In this document: positions 1 through 11,099 of the stretch, one piece after another
Layout: each line of letters opens with the position of its first letter
How positions within the stretch are numbered: the first letter of the stretch is position 1
NCBI RefSeq assembly: GCF_003573695.1
Contig: NC_039361.1
Span: forward strand, 42,245,673 to 42,309,672
Length of the DNA stretch: 64,000 nt
Direction of reading: 5' to 3'
Origin: Papaver somniferum
Taxonomy: Eukaryota > Streptophyta > Magnoliopsida > Ranunculales > Papaveraceae
The notes under the pieces: model-generated
Seen by the model: only the letters and a program-made list of their open reading frames with translations
Told to the model about the DNA's origin: nothing
Database searches by the model: none
Translations under genes and position numbers: made by a program

Positions 1-1526
1 AGCTCTCCTTGTGTCATGACTATGACCGTCCAATTAGGATCACGAAACCAAGGTTTGTTATCTATTTTCAGACTTTTGTTCCATCGATTGACGGTCTTCA
101 ACTTGTTCCGGGCAAACAATTCATGAATCCAGCATGGATGAGGAAGTCGATGTAAGTATCTTTTTCGTGCAGGTGATAATGGCATCTCCTTGAATGAAAT
201 AATAATACTTATTGTTGATGAATCCAGGAAAAAATCATTATAGATAAGCAGCATGTTGATGAAGCGTGCTCTTTTCTGGGACATGAGAATATGGAGAATT
301 CCCGAACCGAATGGAGACATCGGTATTGACGATGGAGATTTCGGCATTGCTAAGCCTTCAAATGATTTAGGGACTCCCCTAGTAAGTATATATCTTGTAA
401 TATATTTATATAAGTATGAACTTGCTGATTTGTGAATGAATGAATGAGAACCCATGTGAGTATACGAGTAATTTTGCTGAAATACATCACCAGAAAATTT
501 CAGACTTCAGATTTTACTAGAAATGTTGTAGAATCCTCGTCCGAAGTCATATTTTCGCGGTTTTCATATGTATTTTCAAGCCCGGGAAATTTCAAAGCTT
601 TATCAAAGAAGATTTTTGAACTTTGAGCATGTTTAGGGTCTGAAAAAGGAGAAATAGTGAACTTCCAGGAGACCTTCAGAACTTTTTCAGATTGCGTGTC
701 TTCCGATGTTTTAGCCACATCTCCAAGCTCGTTCATCTGATTGCTACAAAATTTTGATATATTGTAGATAACATCCATACAAAGATAATGGTATATTACC
801 CAACCTTAAATTCCTTGCCAATTGCTCCCAGTTATCCGTTGAATACAGGGCAGTGTAAAATCTCTTCAGCTGAGCTTGTTTGAAAACGTGCTTCATGACT
901 TCTACACTATTTGTGCATGTCTTGGGTGCATAATAAGGAACTTAGATGATGTTAGTTCGCTTACATTATGAATTTTATGGTTGTGTTGGGCTTCCATGCT
1001 TGAATCATTCTAATTTCATGTAATCTTCTCATTAGGTGCCAAATGTCGAAGTTGGAAATAATGGATCCAATAGTGATGGTTTGGGAAACCATGGAGCCGT
1101 TGGTGATGAGACATTCGTCCCTGAACCTCAAGGTTATGAAAAGATGGTTGTTGATTCTATGGAGGTGAATGAAACTCCCACTGCACCCGGAATAGTGGAA
1201 CCCGAAACAAGAATGGAGGAAATTACCCCGACTGAAGTTGTCCCTATGATTGTTGACACTGCTCCGGCAACTAGGAATAGGATGGTAGTACACGAATACC
1301 CCACTGCAGGGATTGCTTTCGCTCCTCCATTTGGTGAGTTACTCCCATATCACACGTTTGTTGGTGGATCTAGCGTTCCCAATAGATATGCAGGGCAAGA
1401 AGTATTGTTAATCGAGATGTACTCTTTGATTGGGAGTACAACTTGAAGAATGATGAATAACTCGGCTTTAATCTGAGGTTGCTTCGTCAAAAGGTTGATT
1501 CCATTAAGGAAGCAGTAGAAGGAAAC
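1..1526 (+). pseudogene. Spliced reading frame, 5' and middle part (probable antisense ORF of a Tat-like element)
   Basis: An open stretch runs from base 3 to a GTAAGT donor at 152. A second open stretch, about 246-381, ends at another GTAAGT. A third begins after an ATTAG acceptor at 1035 and stays open to 1446. A shift in frame near 1405 and an in-frame TAA follow, after which coding continues to 1526, where an LTR element interrupts it. The third part is acidic and rich in Pro, Glu and Val. The frame resumes at 8620 and ends at 8754. It lies antisense to, and downstream of, the integrase end of a minus-strand Tat-like element. Tat-lineage elements are known to carry antisense frames in that place. 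I see no domain I can name. A degraded host gene fragment is the alternative. Confidence 0.45.
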
Positions 1527-3356
1527 TGATGTAGTTTTTAAGTGGTAGTAAAGTTTGTTCAACTCGGACTTGTGTAGACTCAATTTCAGACTTAAAAATA
1601 AAAACAAATAAAATATATTCACAGAATTGTCACGATAACGAGAGACACTAAGACTTCGGATTCCACCATTAATCACATTCAATTGGTTCATATAATGACT
1701 CATAACAATTCTAGCTCTTTTATGGACTCTATTTATTTGCCAAGGTAGATTTCTAAAATATTAGATGTAAATCACAAGCATGGTATATCAAAATCTCTTA
1801 CGTCTAAGCATACACCATCAAACGAAATCACAACTAATTAGTGAAAAATCATAAATCAATTTAATCAAGTGCAAAATTCAAAAAGAATCTAATATAGTTA
1901 CCAAATAATTGTGAATAAGGCTTCCTCCGTCATCCCAGTGTTGGGGTTTAGCTCCTCATGTCGAAAACACACCCTAAAGATATAAACATGGCTCAAAAGG
2001 TGTTTTATTAAAGGAATATAATCAAAACAGAGATTCACAACGCGTTATGGATGTTACAGATTCCACTGTTACAAAGGAATAGCTGTTAAATATGAAAATG
2101 GTGGCTAAAAGCCTCTATCAAGCAATACGGATAAGAAAGGGTTTTTTTTTGCAACTGAGTTATGACTGTTCAACTTCTTCTTCTTCTTCTTCTCCGGCAG
2201 CAACAAATATCTTCTCTGCAACTCCTTATGCAGCTCCATCAAACCTCTGTTAGGTCCCCAAGACTCTCGACTCCCCCTCTGTGACTCGTACCATCCCTTA
2301 TATCCTCCACAAGCCAATAAAACTCGAGAGATACTCGAACTATCTTCTCCCTTTTCTTTCACGCGAAGTCACGGGAATATCTCCCCTTTCTTTTCTCCTA
2401 CGCGTTTCTGAATGTCTTCCCTAGCTTCCCAAACACTTCCTAAGATATATTCGAATCTGTGATAAGATATTCTTTCCCTTTTCTTTCACGTAACTTCTGT
2501 ATCTAACTCCAAAATCCCGAGAAACTTTCCTCTTTCCCTGTTTCGATGTAAGTCCCGTGAGATTCCATTTTTATCTAATCCAACTTCAATACCTTCCCTG
2601 TTTCGATGCACTGGATCATCCCCAGTCCATATCCAACAGAAATTCCACTAAATTCTCGTCCAAGCCTCTTCCCAAATCTTCCAGCGTAGTACCGAGTATA
2701 TGGCTTCACTGTTTACTTCGAGAATGACTATAACTCCCCCTCTTTTACGAACTGCAACACCTCATCACCTCTGACTTAACGTAACAGGCCCAGAGAATTG
2801 CAAATCCATGAACAAATCCACGATAATATCGACCCAAAATTCATCCACAAAGTTCGCATATGTCTCTAACCCCTGTTCCGCTTCCCAATTGATATCCAGT
2901 CGTTTCTAGTCGGAGTAAAGGCCCATACTAGCCCTGTTTAGCATTAACAGGCCTAAAGAAATCAAAATCGGTAGTTTAATCTCTCCACCACAGCTTCAAA
3001 ACTCGAATCCAAATCTGCCAGGAGCATGTAATAATTTCCCACCAAAAATTCCGTTTAAATGTTGAAGATGGGTTACCCCCTAACCAGAGTAGGGGTGTAA
3101 ATAACAATTGGGGTGTCCTGGGGTGTAAATAACGAGTAGGTGCCCCTTAGTAATTGAGTTCCCCTTATCCAAACTAAGAGTCCGAATAGTAATTTTCTCC
3201 TACGAGCGCAAATACCACTTTTCGAGCCAATTTCGCTGCAAAAGCTTATTTCTCCAAAAACACCTACAAAGACATAAAAAGTCAAAATAAATACAAAATT
3301 GAGTACTAACATTACAGAGAATTGAGACTCATATAGACACATAAATGAGTTTATAA
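1527..3356 (-). repeat. 3' LTR of the element 1527-8614
   Basis: It is a close direct copy of 6776-8614, with scattered substitutions and small indels. The plus-strand left end is TGATGTAG. The right end (TTTATAA) has lost the CA seen in the partner LTR (CTATCA). No gene is carried; short frames inside it recur in the partner copy and are LTR sequence. Confidence 0.9.
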
Positions 3357-3360
3357 AATA

Positions 3361-3372
3361 CCCCCAAACTTA
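3361..3372 (-). other. Polypurine tract
   Basis: Read on the minus strand, this is AAGTTTGGGGG followed by TATT and then the 3' LTR. It is the same arrangement as AGGTTTGGGGGTATT before the 3' LTRs at 36696 and 62861. It is the plus-strand priming site. Confidence 0.8.
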
Positions 3373-4600
3373 TTATTTGCTAGTCCTCGAGCAAATCAAA
3401 TCTACAAAATAAAATCCTAACTCACTGTCGCAGGCATCGTCGGTTGCATTTAGCGTATGCAACAAGCCTTTAAACCCCTAGGTGGCCCTAGTGGCCGAGT
3501 TATAGTCTCGGGAGGGCTTACAAGAGATATACCCACAAAACCTTTACTCCAGACCCTAGCTATCTACGCAGAACCTTGGAAGGCACTAAAGAATCTCCTT
3601 GGTTGGCATACTTATTGACTATAAGAGGAAGTACCCTGATGCGAAATTCCAATTGATGTACACGAGTTTGCACTCAAGCATACTAAAATTCATATAAAGT
3701 GACAAAGCTCTACTCAGATAGTCGCACTATGGACATTAATATCCGGAGTCAAAACTAATCATATGGATAGATCAAGAAGATGGATATAGAGAAAAACATA
3801 GATGGTTTTGATGTTTACTAAGTGAATGGCGTTTCCCATATCTGTCTGAAGGCCTCCGCCAAAATGAACCTATCCTAATAGATTGAGATACTGGTCTGAC
3901 TAATATCAACACAACTGGCATATACAAGGGAACCAGTGATTGATAATCCTAATTCTAGTTCAACACAACTGGCATATACAAGGGAACCAGTGATCGACTT
4001 TATTCACTGAATTTTTTTTTTTGATCCGTTTGGTCTAATTGGTCTGGTCTTTTTTTTTCTTTTTCTTTGTAACTCAATCACTCTAATTCACCCTAGCATT
4101 GGTAACAACTTGAATCGTGGGCCCCACCTATCACTTAGAGAAACATGGTTTAAAAACAAAATAAAATAAAAATAGAAGTGAAAAGGACTCAACGAGATAT
4201 GGTGAAACTATCATGTTATTTCTAACATCTGAGCTCTGTGCTTTTATGAATAGACTCTTCTAGATGTTTCCATCTAATCAGATTGGTTCCTCAACTCCTA
4301 CGATCAAAATGCTTCCATCCACTTAGATTAGTTAGTGCAATCCTCAATAGGCATAAATTCCTAGGTTCTGGAGTTTATTTATTCATACTGCAACTAAAAA
4401 GTTTCTCCCATACCCCCAAACTTAAATCTAACATTGTCCTCAATGTTCTAAAGATAAAATTAAAAACATGAACAAGGAGAAACTGTTACCATTTGAAGCA
4501 AAAGAGATAAGGAAAGATATTACCGTGTCGCATGAATGTTGGGTTACCTCCCAAGAAGTGCTAAGTTTAACGTCTTCAGCCAGAAATAAGAAAGGATTAA
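3373..4600 (-). other. 3' non-coding region of the element 1527-8614
   Basis: No credible gene is seen. Read on the minus strand, 3380-3480 resembles the segment before the polypurine tract of the Athila element at about 36560-36690, including the motif around GCATACGCTAAATGCA. A 53-bp tandem duplication lies at 3908-4013. Weak frames at 4283-4779 are not supported by composition or similarity. Confidence 0.6.
3908..4013. repeat. 53-bp tandem duplication
   Basis: The sequence starting CAACACAACTGGCATATACA at 3908 starts again at 3961, giving two adjacent copies with few differences. It lies in the non-coding 3' part of the non-autonomous element. Confidence 0.8.
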
Positions 4601-6211
4601 TCACCTCGTATCATAGAGTAATATCCGAAATATCTGTGGGTCATCAAAACCAAATAGAGCTATCACAAGTAAAAGGAATCTGCAACATGCCAAGAAAATT
4701 AACAAATAAAGCGCACCCTTGTCTAGTTTCCTGTTTAAGACAACTACATCTAGCTGTGGTTCAGGTTCAGGCTCTATGAAAGGGTCTAGATAAAATATTT
4801 TCATGCGCTGGAATTCCTCAAAGCTAAGGTCCGGTTCAGGTATTAGAGTCTGGAAAAACTCAAGTAAAAACTTAGAAGCACATAATAATAACCTGAATAA
4901 TTGTGGATCCTTAAAGTCAATCAGTTTTGACTCACACAGCTGACCACAATGAGAGTGGTGGTCTTCCTTAAACAAATGTGTCGATCCTAATCCCCTAAAG
5001 TAATTAGGTTTAGTCTCAAAACTTAATAATTGACACATATGAAACTTATACGTTCCCACAATTGGTTGAAAAATATTTGGTGGGAAAACAAAGTCAATCT
5101 GGATATCATAGCCTGGGTAAACCAATTCAACCAGAGGATGGGTTTCTAACAACTGAACTTCCTTATGGACATCACTAGGTTCAAGAAAACGTGTATGAAG
5201 ATAATCTTGTAAAATGGTTGAGGCACATATGTCAAGTCCTAAGTGAGGGACCTTTGTAAGAGTTAAAGCACATGGAGAATGATAATCACCCCCAAACTTA
5301 GATTTTTGGGTATCTCTAGATAGGCTAGCTATAATTTCCTCAATTTCTAGATCGTTGGAATCCTGAAAATAGTCAATTGCTTCTTCTAGGTTATACTCAA
5401 GTGACGCATCCTCACTCATATTTAATAGTTGTACGAGTTCATTTTCTTCGTCTAAGACCAATGTTTCTAAATCGCTAGACTGTAAAACAATATTCTCAGA
5501 AAAAACTCGTTCCTCTAAACCATTATTAGCTTCGTAATCAAAAGGAAATACTACATCGTCTAAAACGGGGGTATCTCTAGTCAAATCCTCGTCCTTTTGA
5601 ATAGGTGAATAATTATTAAAATTATTTGGATTTGAACTAGAAACATTATCATTATTAAGCTCAATTGGAGTAACAAATTCCTGATCACTATGCCTACTTA
5701 TTTCAAATTCTTCATCAACACTATCCTCATCATAATCATCATAATAACATGAAAATGGTTGAACCTCATCTAAACAAGTAGTGTTACCAATTTTATCCTC
5801 GTCATCTTGATTATGCAAATAACTATCCTCATTCTCAAGGGTACTATTGGAATCACTATATTGGAAATTAAGATTATTTCGAGCAATTCTTTCGTTCGTC
5901 TCAGCTATCAGCTTGAAGGATTCCTCTATAGAAAGTTTTCTTTCGTCATAAACTAAGTTATTCATCTCAGCTAACTTACGTGTCGGCTCCTCTAATTTCC
6001 TGAGGGACTCTTCTAAAGAAGAAATATAAGAATTTTGCTCGTATGACCGGTGCGTGTGTGGATAGTAATTGGGCTCATCAAGGTATGAGTCATAACCTTG
6101 AAAAGGCTGATATTCCCAACTACTATTCATACTATGGTCAAAGTAGTAACGTCCATTTTGAATCTCAGTCGGATATTCGTTGTATTGGCTATTGTAATAC
6201 CAGTTCGACAT
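4601..6211 (-). CDS. 536-residue gag-like protein of a non-autonomous LTR element, with an uncharacterised C-terminal region
   Basis: This is the only long frame in the element, uninterrupted from ATG to stop. The N-terminus is rich in Tyr, Asn and Ser. A Glu/Lys-rich helical stretch (about residues 62-115) looks like a coiled coil. A long acidic linker follows (about 120-300). A box K320-V-P-H-L-G-L comes next, then DPQLFRLL at 435-442, a hydrophobic segment at about 497-519, and a second box DPQIFRILL from 524 near the end. The K-x-P-x-L-G-L box, hydrophobic stretch and DPQ box also occur, in the same order, at the end of the protein at 59740-61506. No CCHC knuckle and no enzyme motif is visible. 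Position suggests a Gag-like structural role; the membrane-like C-terminus could instead mean an Env-like or membrane-targeting role. Function is not established. Confidence 0.75.
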   Translation of the reverse strand: MSNWYYNSQYNEYPTEIQNGRYYFDHSMNSSWEYQPFQGYDSYLDEPNYYPHTHRSYEQNSYISSLEESLRKLEEPTRKLAEMNNLVYDERKLSIEESFKLIAETNERIARNNLNFQYSDSNSTLENEDSYLHNQDDEDKIGNTTCLDEVQPFSCYYDDYDEDSVDEEFEISRHSDQEFVTPIELNNDNVSSSNPNNFNNYSPIQKDEDLTRDTPVLDDVVFPFDYEANNGLEERVFSENIVLQSSDLETLVLDEENELVQLLNMSEDASLEYNLEEAIDYFQDSNDLEIEEIIASLSRDTQKSKFGGDYHSPCALTLTKVPHLGLDICASTILQDYLHTRFLEPSDVHKEVQLLETHPLVELVYPGYDIQIDFVFPPNIFQPIVGTYKFHMCQLLSFETKPNYFRGLGSTHLFKEDHHSHCGQLCESKLIDFKDPQLFRLLLCASKFLLEFFQTLIPEPDLSFEEFQRMKIFYLDPFIEPEPEPQLDVVVLNRKLDKGALYLLIFLACCRFLLLVIALFGFDDPQIFRILLYDTR

Positions 6212-6751
6212 TCTATTGCAGGGTGTGAGTTGTCACACAAAATAAAACCCACTGACATGGGATTCGTGGGTGGATAGAGTCTTACCTCCCGTACCAGACG
6301 GGTGATGAACCGTTGAAGTCGACTCAGGCCACCGACTCTGATGTCAGTGTACGAACCCGAGGGGCCGAGACAGTATCGTAACTGTCGTCCTTCCCTGCAA
6401 ACAGTTTATATTTAATTTTTAACCCTTCCTTAGGGTTTTAAAAATAATGTCCAAGAATGTCCAAAAAGTCCAAAAATAAAAATGTCCAAAAAGGAAAAGA
6501 AAAATTACAAAAATAACACCCTATTTACAGTTTCTAAAAATAAAACAAAATAACTATATACAAAATCTTCTTCTTCACTCCTTTCGGATTCCTCTTTTCT
6601 TTCCTTCTTTGGCGATGCTTTCCTTTTATAACACTTTTTTTCCCTTGTAGCTTCGCTCCAAATCTGAAAAGAATCGAAAAATACCAAAACGCGTAAAAAA
6701 GAACAAAAAATAATAAAAAGAAAAAGAAACCTAAAATAAATCTAAATACAA
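6212..6751 (-). other. 5' leader of the element 1527-8614
   Basis: This is untranslated sequence between the primer site and the gag-like start. It contains repeated short motifs such as GTCCAAAAA, similar in style to the AACCAAA-rich stretches of the elements at 26712 and 56495. No gene is seen. Confidence 0.6.
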
Positions 6752-6770
6752 GTCCGCGTCGACGACGCCA
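6752..6770 (-). other. Primer-binding site, tRNA-Asp type (diverged)
   Basis: Read on the minus strand it is TGGCGTCGTCGACGCGGAC. It differs at four of 19 positions from TGGCGCCGTTGCCGGGGAC, the complement of a plant tRNA-Asp 3' end. It lies five bases from the 5' LTR. The PBSs at 28702 and 58539 are the better-preserved versions. Confidence 0.7.
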
Positions 6771-6775
6771 AAAAT

Positions 6776-8614
6776 TGATGTAGTTTTTAAGTGGTAGTAA
6801 AGTTCGTTCAACTCGGACTTGTGTAGACTCAATTTCAGACTTAAAAATAAAAACAAATAAAATATATTCACAGAATTGTCACGATAACGAGAGACACTAA
6901 GACTTCGGATTCCACCATTAATCACATTCAATTGGTTCATATAATGACTCATAACAGTTCTAGCTCTTTTATGGACTCTATTTATTTGCCAAGGTAGATT
7001 TCTAAAATATTAGATGTAAATCACAAGCATGGTATATCAAAATCTCTTAGTCTAAGCATACACCATCAAACGAAATCACAACTAATTAGTGAAAATCATA
7101 AAAATCAATTGAATCAAGTGCAAAAGTCAAAAAGAATCTAATATAGTTACCAAACAATTGTGAATAAGGCTTCCTCCGTCATCCCAGTGTTGGGGTTTAT
7201 CTCCTCATGTCGAAAACACACCCGAAAGATATAAACATGGCTCAAAAGGTGTTTTATTGAAGGAATATAATCAAAACAGAGATTCACAACGCGTTCTGGA
7301 TGTTACAGATTCCACTGTTACAAAGGAATATCTGCTAAATATGAAAATGGTGGCTAAAAGCCTCTATCAAGCAATACGGAGAAGAAAGGGTTTTTTTTTG
7401 CAACTGAATTATGACTGTTCAACTTCTTCTTCTTCTTCTTCTTCTTCTTCTCTCACAGCAGCAAATAGCTTCTCTGCAACTCCTTCTGCAGCTCCACCAA
7501 ACCTCCGTTAGGTCCCCAAGACTCCCGACTCCCCCTATGTGACTCGTACCAGCCCTTATATCCTTCACAGGCCAATAAAACTCGATAAATACTCGAACTA
7601 TCTTCTCCCTTTTCTTTCACGCGAAGTCACGGGAATATCTCCCCTTTCTTTTCTCCTACGCGTTTCTGAATGTCTTCCCTGGCTTCCCAAACACTTCCTA
7701 AGATATATTCGAATCTGTGATAAGATATTCTTTCCCTTTTCTTTCACGTAACTTCTGTATCTAACTCCAAAATCCCGAGAAACTTTCCTCTTTCCCTGTT
7801 TCGATGTAAGTCCCGTGAGATTCCATTTTTATCTAATCCAACTTCAATACCTTCCCTGTTTCGATGCACTGGATCATCCCCAGTCCATATCCAACAGAAT
7901 TTCCACTAAATTCTCGTCCAAGCCTCTTCCCAAATCTTCCAACGTAGTACCGAGTATATGGCTTCACTGTTTACTTCGAGAATGACTATAACTCCCCCTC
8001 TTTTACGAACTGCAACACCTCATCACCTCTGACTTAACGTAACAGGCCCAGAGAATTGCAAATCCATGAACAAATCCACGATAATATCGACCCAAAATTC
8101 ATCCACAAAGTTCGCATATGTCTCTAACCCCTGTTCCGCTTCCCAATTGATATCCAGCCGGTTCTAGTCGGAGTAAAGGCCCATATTAGCCTTGGTTAGC
8201 ATTAACAGGCCTAAAGAAATCAAAATCGGTAGTTTAATCTCTCCACCACAGCTTCAAAACTCGAATCCAAACCTTCCAGGAGCATGTAATAATTTCCCAC
8301 CAAAAATTCCGTTTAAATGTTGAAGATGGGTTACCCCCTAACCAGAGTAGGGGTGTAAATAACAATTGGGGTGTCTTGGGGTGTAAATAACGAGTAGGTG
8401 CCCCTTAATAATTGAGTTCCCCTTATCCAAACTGAGATTCCGAATAGTAATTTTCTCCTACGAGCGCAAATACCACTTTTCGAGCCAATTTCGCTGCAAA
8501 AGCTTATTTCTCCAAAAACACCTACAAAGACATAAAAAGCCAAAATAAATACAAAATCGAGTACTAACATTACAGAGAATTGAGACTCATATAGACACAT
8601 AAATGCGTCTATCA
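6776..8614 (-). repeat. 5' LTR of the element 1527-8614
   Basis: This LTR begins TGATGTAG and ends CTATCA on the plus strand, so the TG/CA ends are intact. It is a close match to 1527-3356 along its whole length. GAAAC directly follows at 8615. A short (CTT)n run at about 7424-7451 is longer than in the partner LTR. Confidence 0.9.
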
Positions 8615-8619
8615 GAAAC

Positions 8620-8754
8620 ACACCTTTCGAAGCGGTGATGAAGAATATGGTTGGAGTTACTGAGTTGACCAGGAAGCTGGAGTCGGAGAGAGCAATTTTG
8701 CAAGTCTTCGAGGATGCAGAAAAGCATAAATTCTATTTCGCTGACTTTCTTTAG
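8620..8754 (+). pseudogene. 3' end of the interrupted antisense reading frame
   Basis: When the element at 1527-8614 and one copy of its GAAAC duplication are removed, the frame ending at 1526 runs on without a break into this segment and ends at TAG 8752-8754. The residues are those of a charged amphipathic helix (Glu, Lys, Arg and Leu spaced as in a coiled coil). The clean reading across the junction shows that the target was once a protein-coding frame. Function is unknown. Confidence 0.55.
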
Positions 8755-9019
8755 TTTTCTTTCCATAGTCTCTTGAACTTTGAACTTCTGAGAGATGTGA
8801 GGCTTCTAGATCTTGGTTTTGGTTTTTGATTGGTTTTGGATAGGTAAATGATTGAGGATTTTCTTTTGGACTTGATATGGATTTTTTTAAAGTAAAAGAA
8901 CTTTGATAAATTGTTGAATTCAAATACTGAATGCAAGTATTGCAAACGTTTTAGAGGGATTGAAAATACAATGAAAGAAAATCCTAAATGCCAAATCCAG
9001 ATATTTTGGACGTTCACGT

Positions 9020-9380
9020 CTTGAACTCCAATACCTCAAATGTCCATGTCTTAGGCTTCAAAATCTTTGAGCCATTTCTCATGAATTACTGGTACAATGG
9101 CTTTATCATCCATGTTGTTCAACTTTTAGTACCCGCCGACCATGGATTTGGTGGTCATGAAAGGCCCTTCCCAGTTAGGTTTCCTCCTTGAACGCTCTTT
9201 GAGTTTGACTGGTTTGAGAACTAAATATCCTTCATGAAATTTGTTGGGTTGGGTTGCTCGTGCCTTGAATATCTTATGCTGATTTGGGATTCCCAGAGCA
9301 GTGAAGTTCCATGGTTGTGGTACATGTGGACACTCGCGCAGAGGGAAGCATCTAGGATACTGTTTATCAAACTCGGCCAT
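9020..9380 (-). pseudogene. Integrase C-terminal fragment (Ty3/gypsy)
   Basis: The minus-strand frame 9126-9380 carries the pattern typical of the end of gypsy integrases: a hydrophilic lead-in, then GYLVLKPVKL (for the usual GDLVLR-K-V), then PNWEGPF and a terminal GGY. A stop interrupts it just after GGY, but similarity carries on to about 9020 (N-N-M-D-x-K ... W-L-K). The DDE catalytic core and the HHCC zinc finger are absent, so this is a remnant. Confidence 0.65.
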
Positions 9381-9425
9381 TATTCTGGAGATGACCGTGT
9401 TGGTGGAGTGCTGAATTTTGAGAGG

Positions 9426-9665
9426 TTATGCATCTAACCAATTAGTGAAGTATTGCTGAGGCGAAACTAGCCACTCATAACATTTGGTGATAGCTAGGTT
9501 TTGAGCAGAACTGAGTCCCCGGACTAGGGTAACATATTTGAAAGTTGCTAATATGGAATTATGAGGGGGAATAAGACTTGCCTGCGTGCAGAATCTCCTG
9601 ATAAATTCACGTGCGCTTTCTTCAGGCTTTTGTGTGAGTCCTATCAAGGCTTGGACTTTCTCCAA
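9426..9665 (-). pseudogene. Gag-like fragment
   Basis: This 79-codon minus-strand frame contains a stretch (KPEESAREFIRRF, then L-I-P-P and V-R-G-L) that resembles the middle of a Ty3/gypsy capsid domain. It sits between the protease end and the integrase remnant, where RT is expected, so the order is not canonical. A rearrangement joining pieces of two copies is the simplest explanation. The call rests on weak pattern similarity. Confidence 0.4.
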
Positions 9666-9719
9666 ATGCTCGAAAGGTTGATCATCTTCCGAGTCAGAAC
9701 TTTCTTCGACGGAAAATTA

Positions 9720-10973
9720 TGCAACTGAAGATGAAGATACCACAACAACTCTTCCATCATGAACCCATGCTTGCCCCAGAACCATGTCATATCCCAGATC
9801 CTCTTTAATTATGAAGAATATAGTTTCAGTCCAGGTTGAATTATTTCTTATGTTGAGAATGATGTAACCATAAGCCTCCCTGGAGGTTCCCTCATGGTCT
9901 CAGATTGAGATAAGGGCATGAGTTGCCTCTTGTTCAGTAATACCAGCGGCTCTGAGGGTTTTCAAAGGGATGATGTTAACAGCTGTGCCAACATCGACCA
10001 ATGCTTGTTTGAATTCATTTCCCTTGAGATGCTCCATAGTGAGAAGTCCCCAGTCGTACATCTTTTTGTCCGTCACTGGCGGTTCAGGGAATGTCTCCTG
10101 AATTGTCATTCTTTTGCCTGACACAATATGGTTCAATGCAGTAAACATATCATCTCTTTGAGCCTTTGACAAGTACAGCAACTCGCAGACTTTCTCAATT
10201 AAGGATTGAGCTGCTTCCTTGACTGGATGCTCGGAGAGTGTAAATGTTCTGATTGGGAGAGGATTTCTGTGCACTCCTTCAGTTCCCAGTTCTCCTGAAT
10301 CGGCCTTCTCTTTGAAAATGCGCTTCAAACTTCTCCAATCACTTGTTGGATGACTGATATACCTATGGAAATGACAGTAGCGCGCATTTTCCATTTGTTC
10401 CATAGTTGGTTCCTTTTTGACAGGAGGTAGTTTGATTGCACCATCTTGGATCCAGACTTCTAATAGTTCGATCACTTCTTCAATGGGAAAAGGGAAGTCA
10501 GGAACTTCTTGATCATTCTGCTGGGGTTGTGTATTTCTAGTCTGGTTGTCCTTCCTTTGAGCTTTCAGAGGGTGAGACGTCGGAGAAGCATTCTTATATT
10601 GTTGTACCTCGGATTTTCTCTTGCTCCCTTCAGTAACATTCATGGAAGTTTCAACGTTGTACTGCTTGTTGATCAGACGCCGGGCAGTGCTGCTTCGATT
10701 GTCTTTCGATTCCTCTACTTTGAAAGTTTTCGTTCTTTCTAGCAATGCGAGAGCAGTAGTCGCTGATCGCTTGGCCGCTTCATGAAGTTCTGAAAAGGTC
10801 TGAAGGCGAAGATTTTCCAGCAAAGCTCTGTAAAATAGGATCATCACATTGATGCACAAGTCCACCAGTTGTTGTTCAGTAACATTTGGATCATTACAAT
10901 CCAAAGCTTGAACCCTGAACCTCTTCACATAGTCATTCGGATTTTCGGCAGTTTTCTGAGCCATCCTTCCCAA
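9720..10973 (-). pseudogene. Gag C-terminal half and retropepsin
   Basis: The frame from 10973 begins inside the capsid domain (YVKRFRVQALDC, then NLRLQTF). It has a Cys/His segment at residues 200-203 whose final Cys is a Trp, then reaches the protease active-site motif D327-V-G-T-A followed by N-I-I-P-L. It stops at 9900. The protease continues in the same sense to about 9720 with G-Y-D-M-V-L-G-Q-A-W, the usual second protease motif. It is the continuation of the gag frame that starts near 11760; a stop and frame changes separate the two. Confidence 0.65.
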
Positions 10974-11099
10974 GTCAGAAAGAGTAATTTGCTCAGAAAC
11001 AAAGAAGTACTTTTAGAAAGAATTAATAATTTCTCCCCAATTATCTATGCTTCCTAGTGCAATGTTTTTGTACCAAGTATACGCTCGACCCGTCAGGGA

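Larger units (their letters stand above)
1527..8614 (-). mobile_element. Complete non-autonomous LTR retrotransposon (gag-like ORF only, Athila-related)
   Basis: Two direct repeats of about 1.83 kb (1527-3356 and 6776-8614) bound a 3.4 kb interior. The insertion is flanked by GAAAC at 1522-1526 and 8615-8619. Orientation is minus: a tRNA-Asp-like primer site lies beside the right LTR and a polypurine tract beside the left one. The only long frame is 4601-6211; protease, RT, RNase H and integrase are absent. The sequence upstream of the polypurine tract resembles the same region of the Athila element at 26712-38663. It must depend on enzymes supplied in trans. Confidence 0.9.

Noticed and set aside
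500..778. 92-codon minus-strand frame inside the spliced antisense frame region
   Set aside because: It lies in a probable intron, has no motif, and there is no second line of support.
4283..4779. Two plus-strand frames opposite the gag-like gene of the first element
   Set aside because: One is mostly the complement of the 536-codon frame and the other lies in non-coding sequence; neither has a motif.
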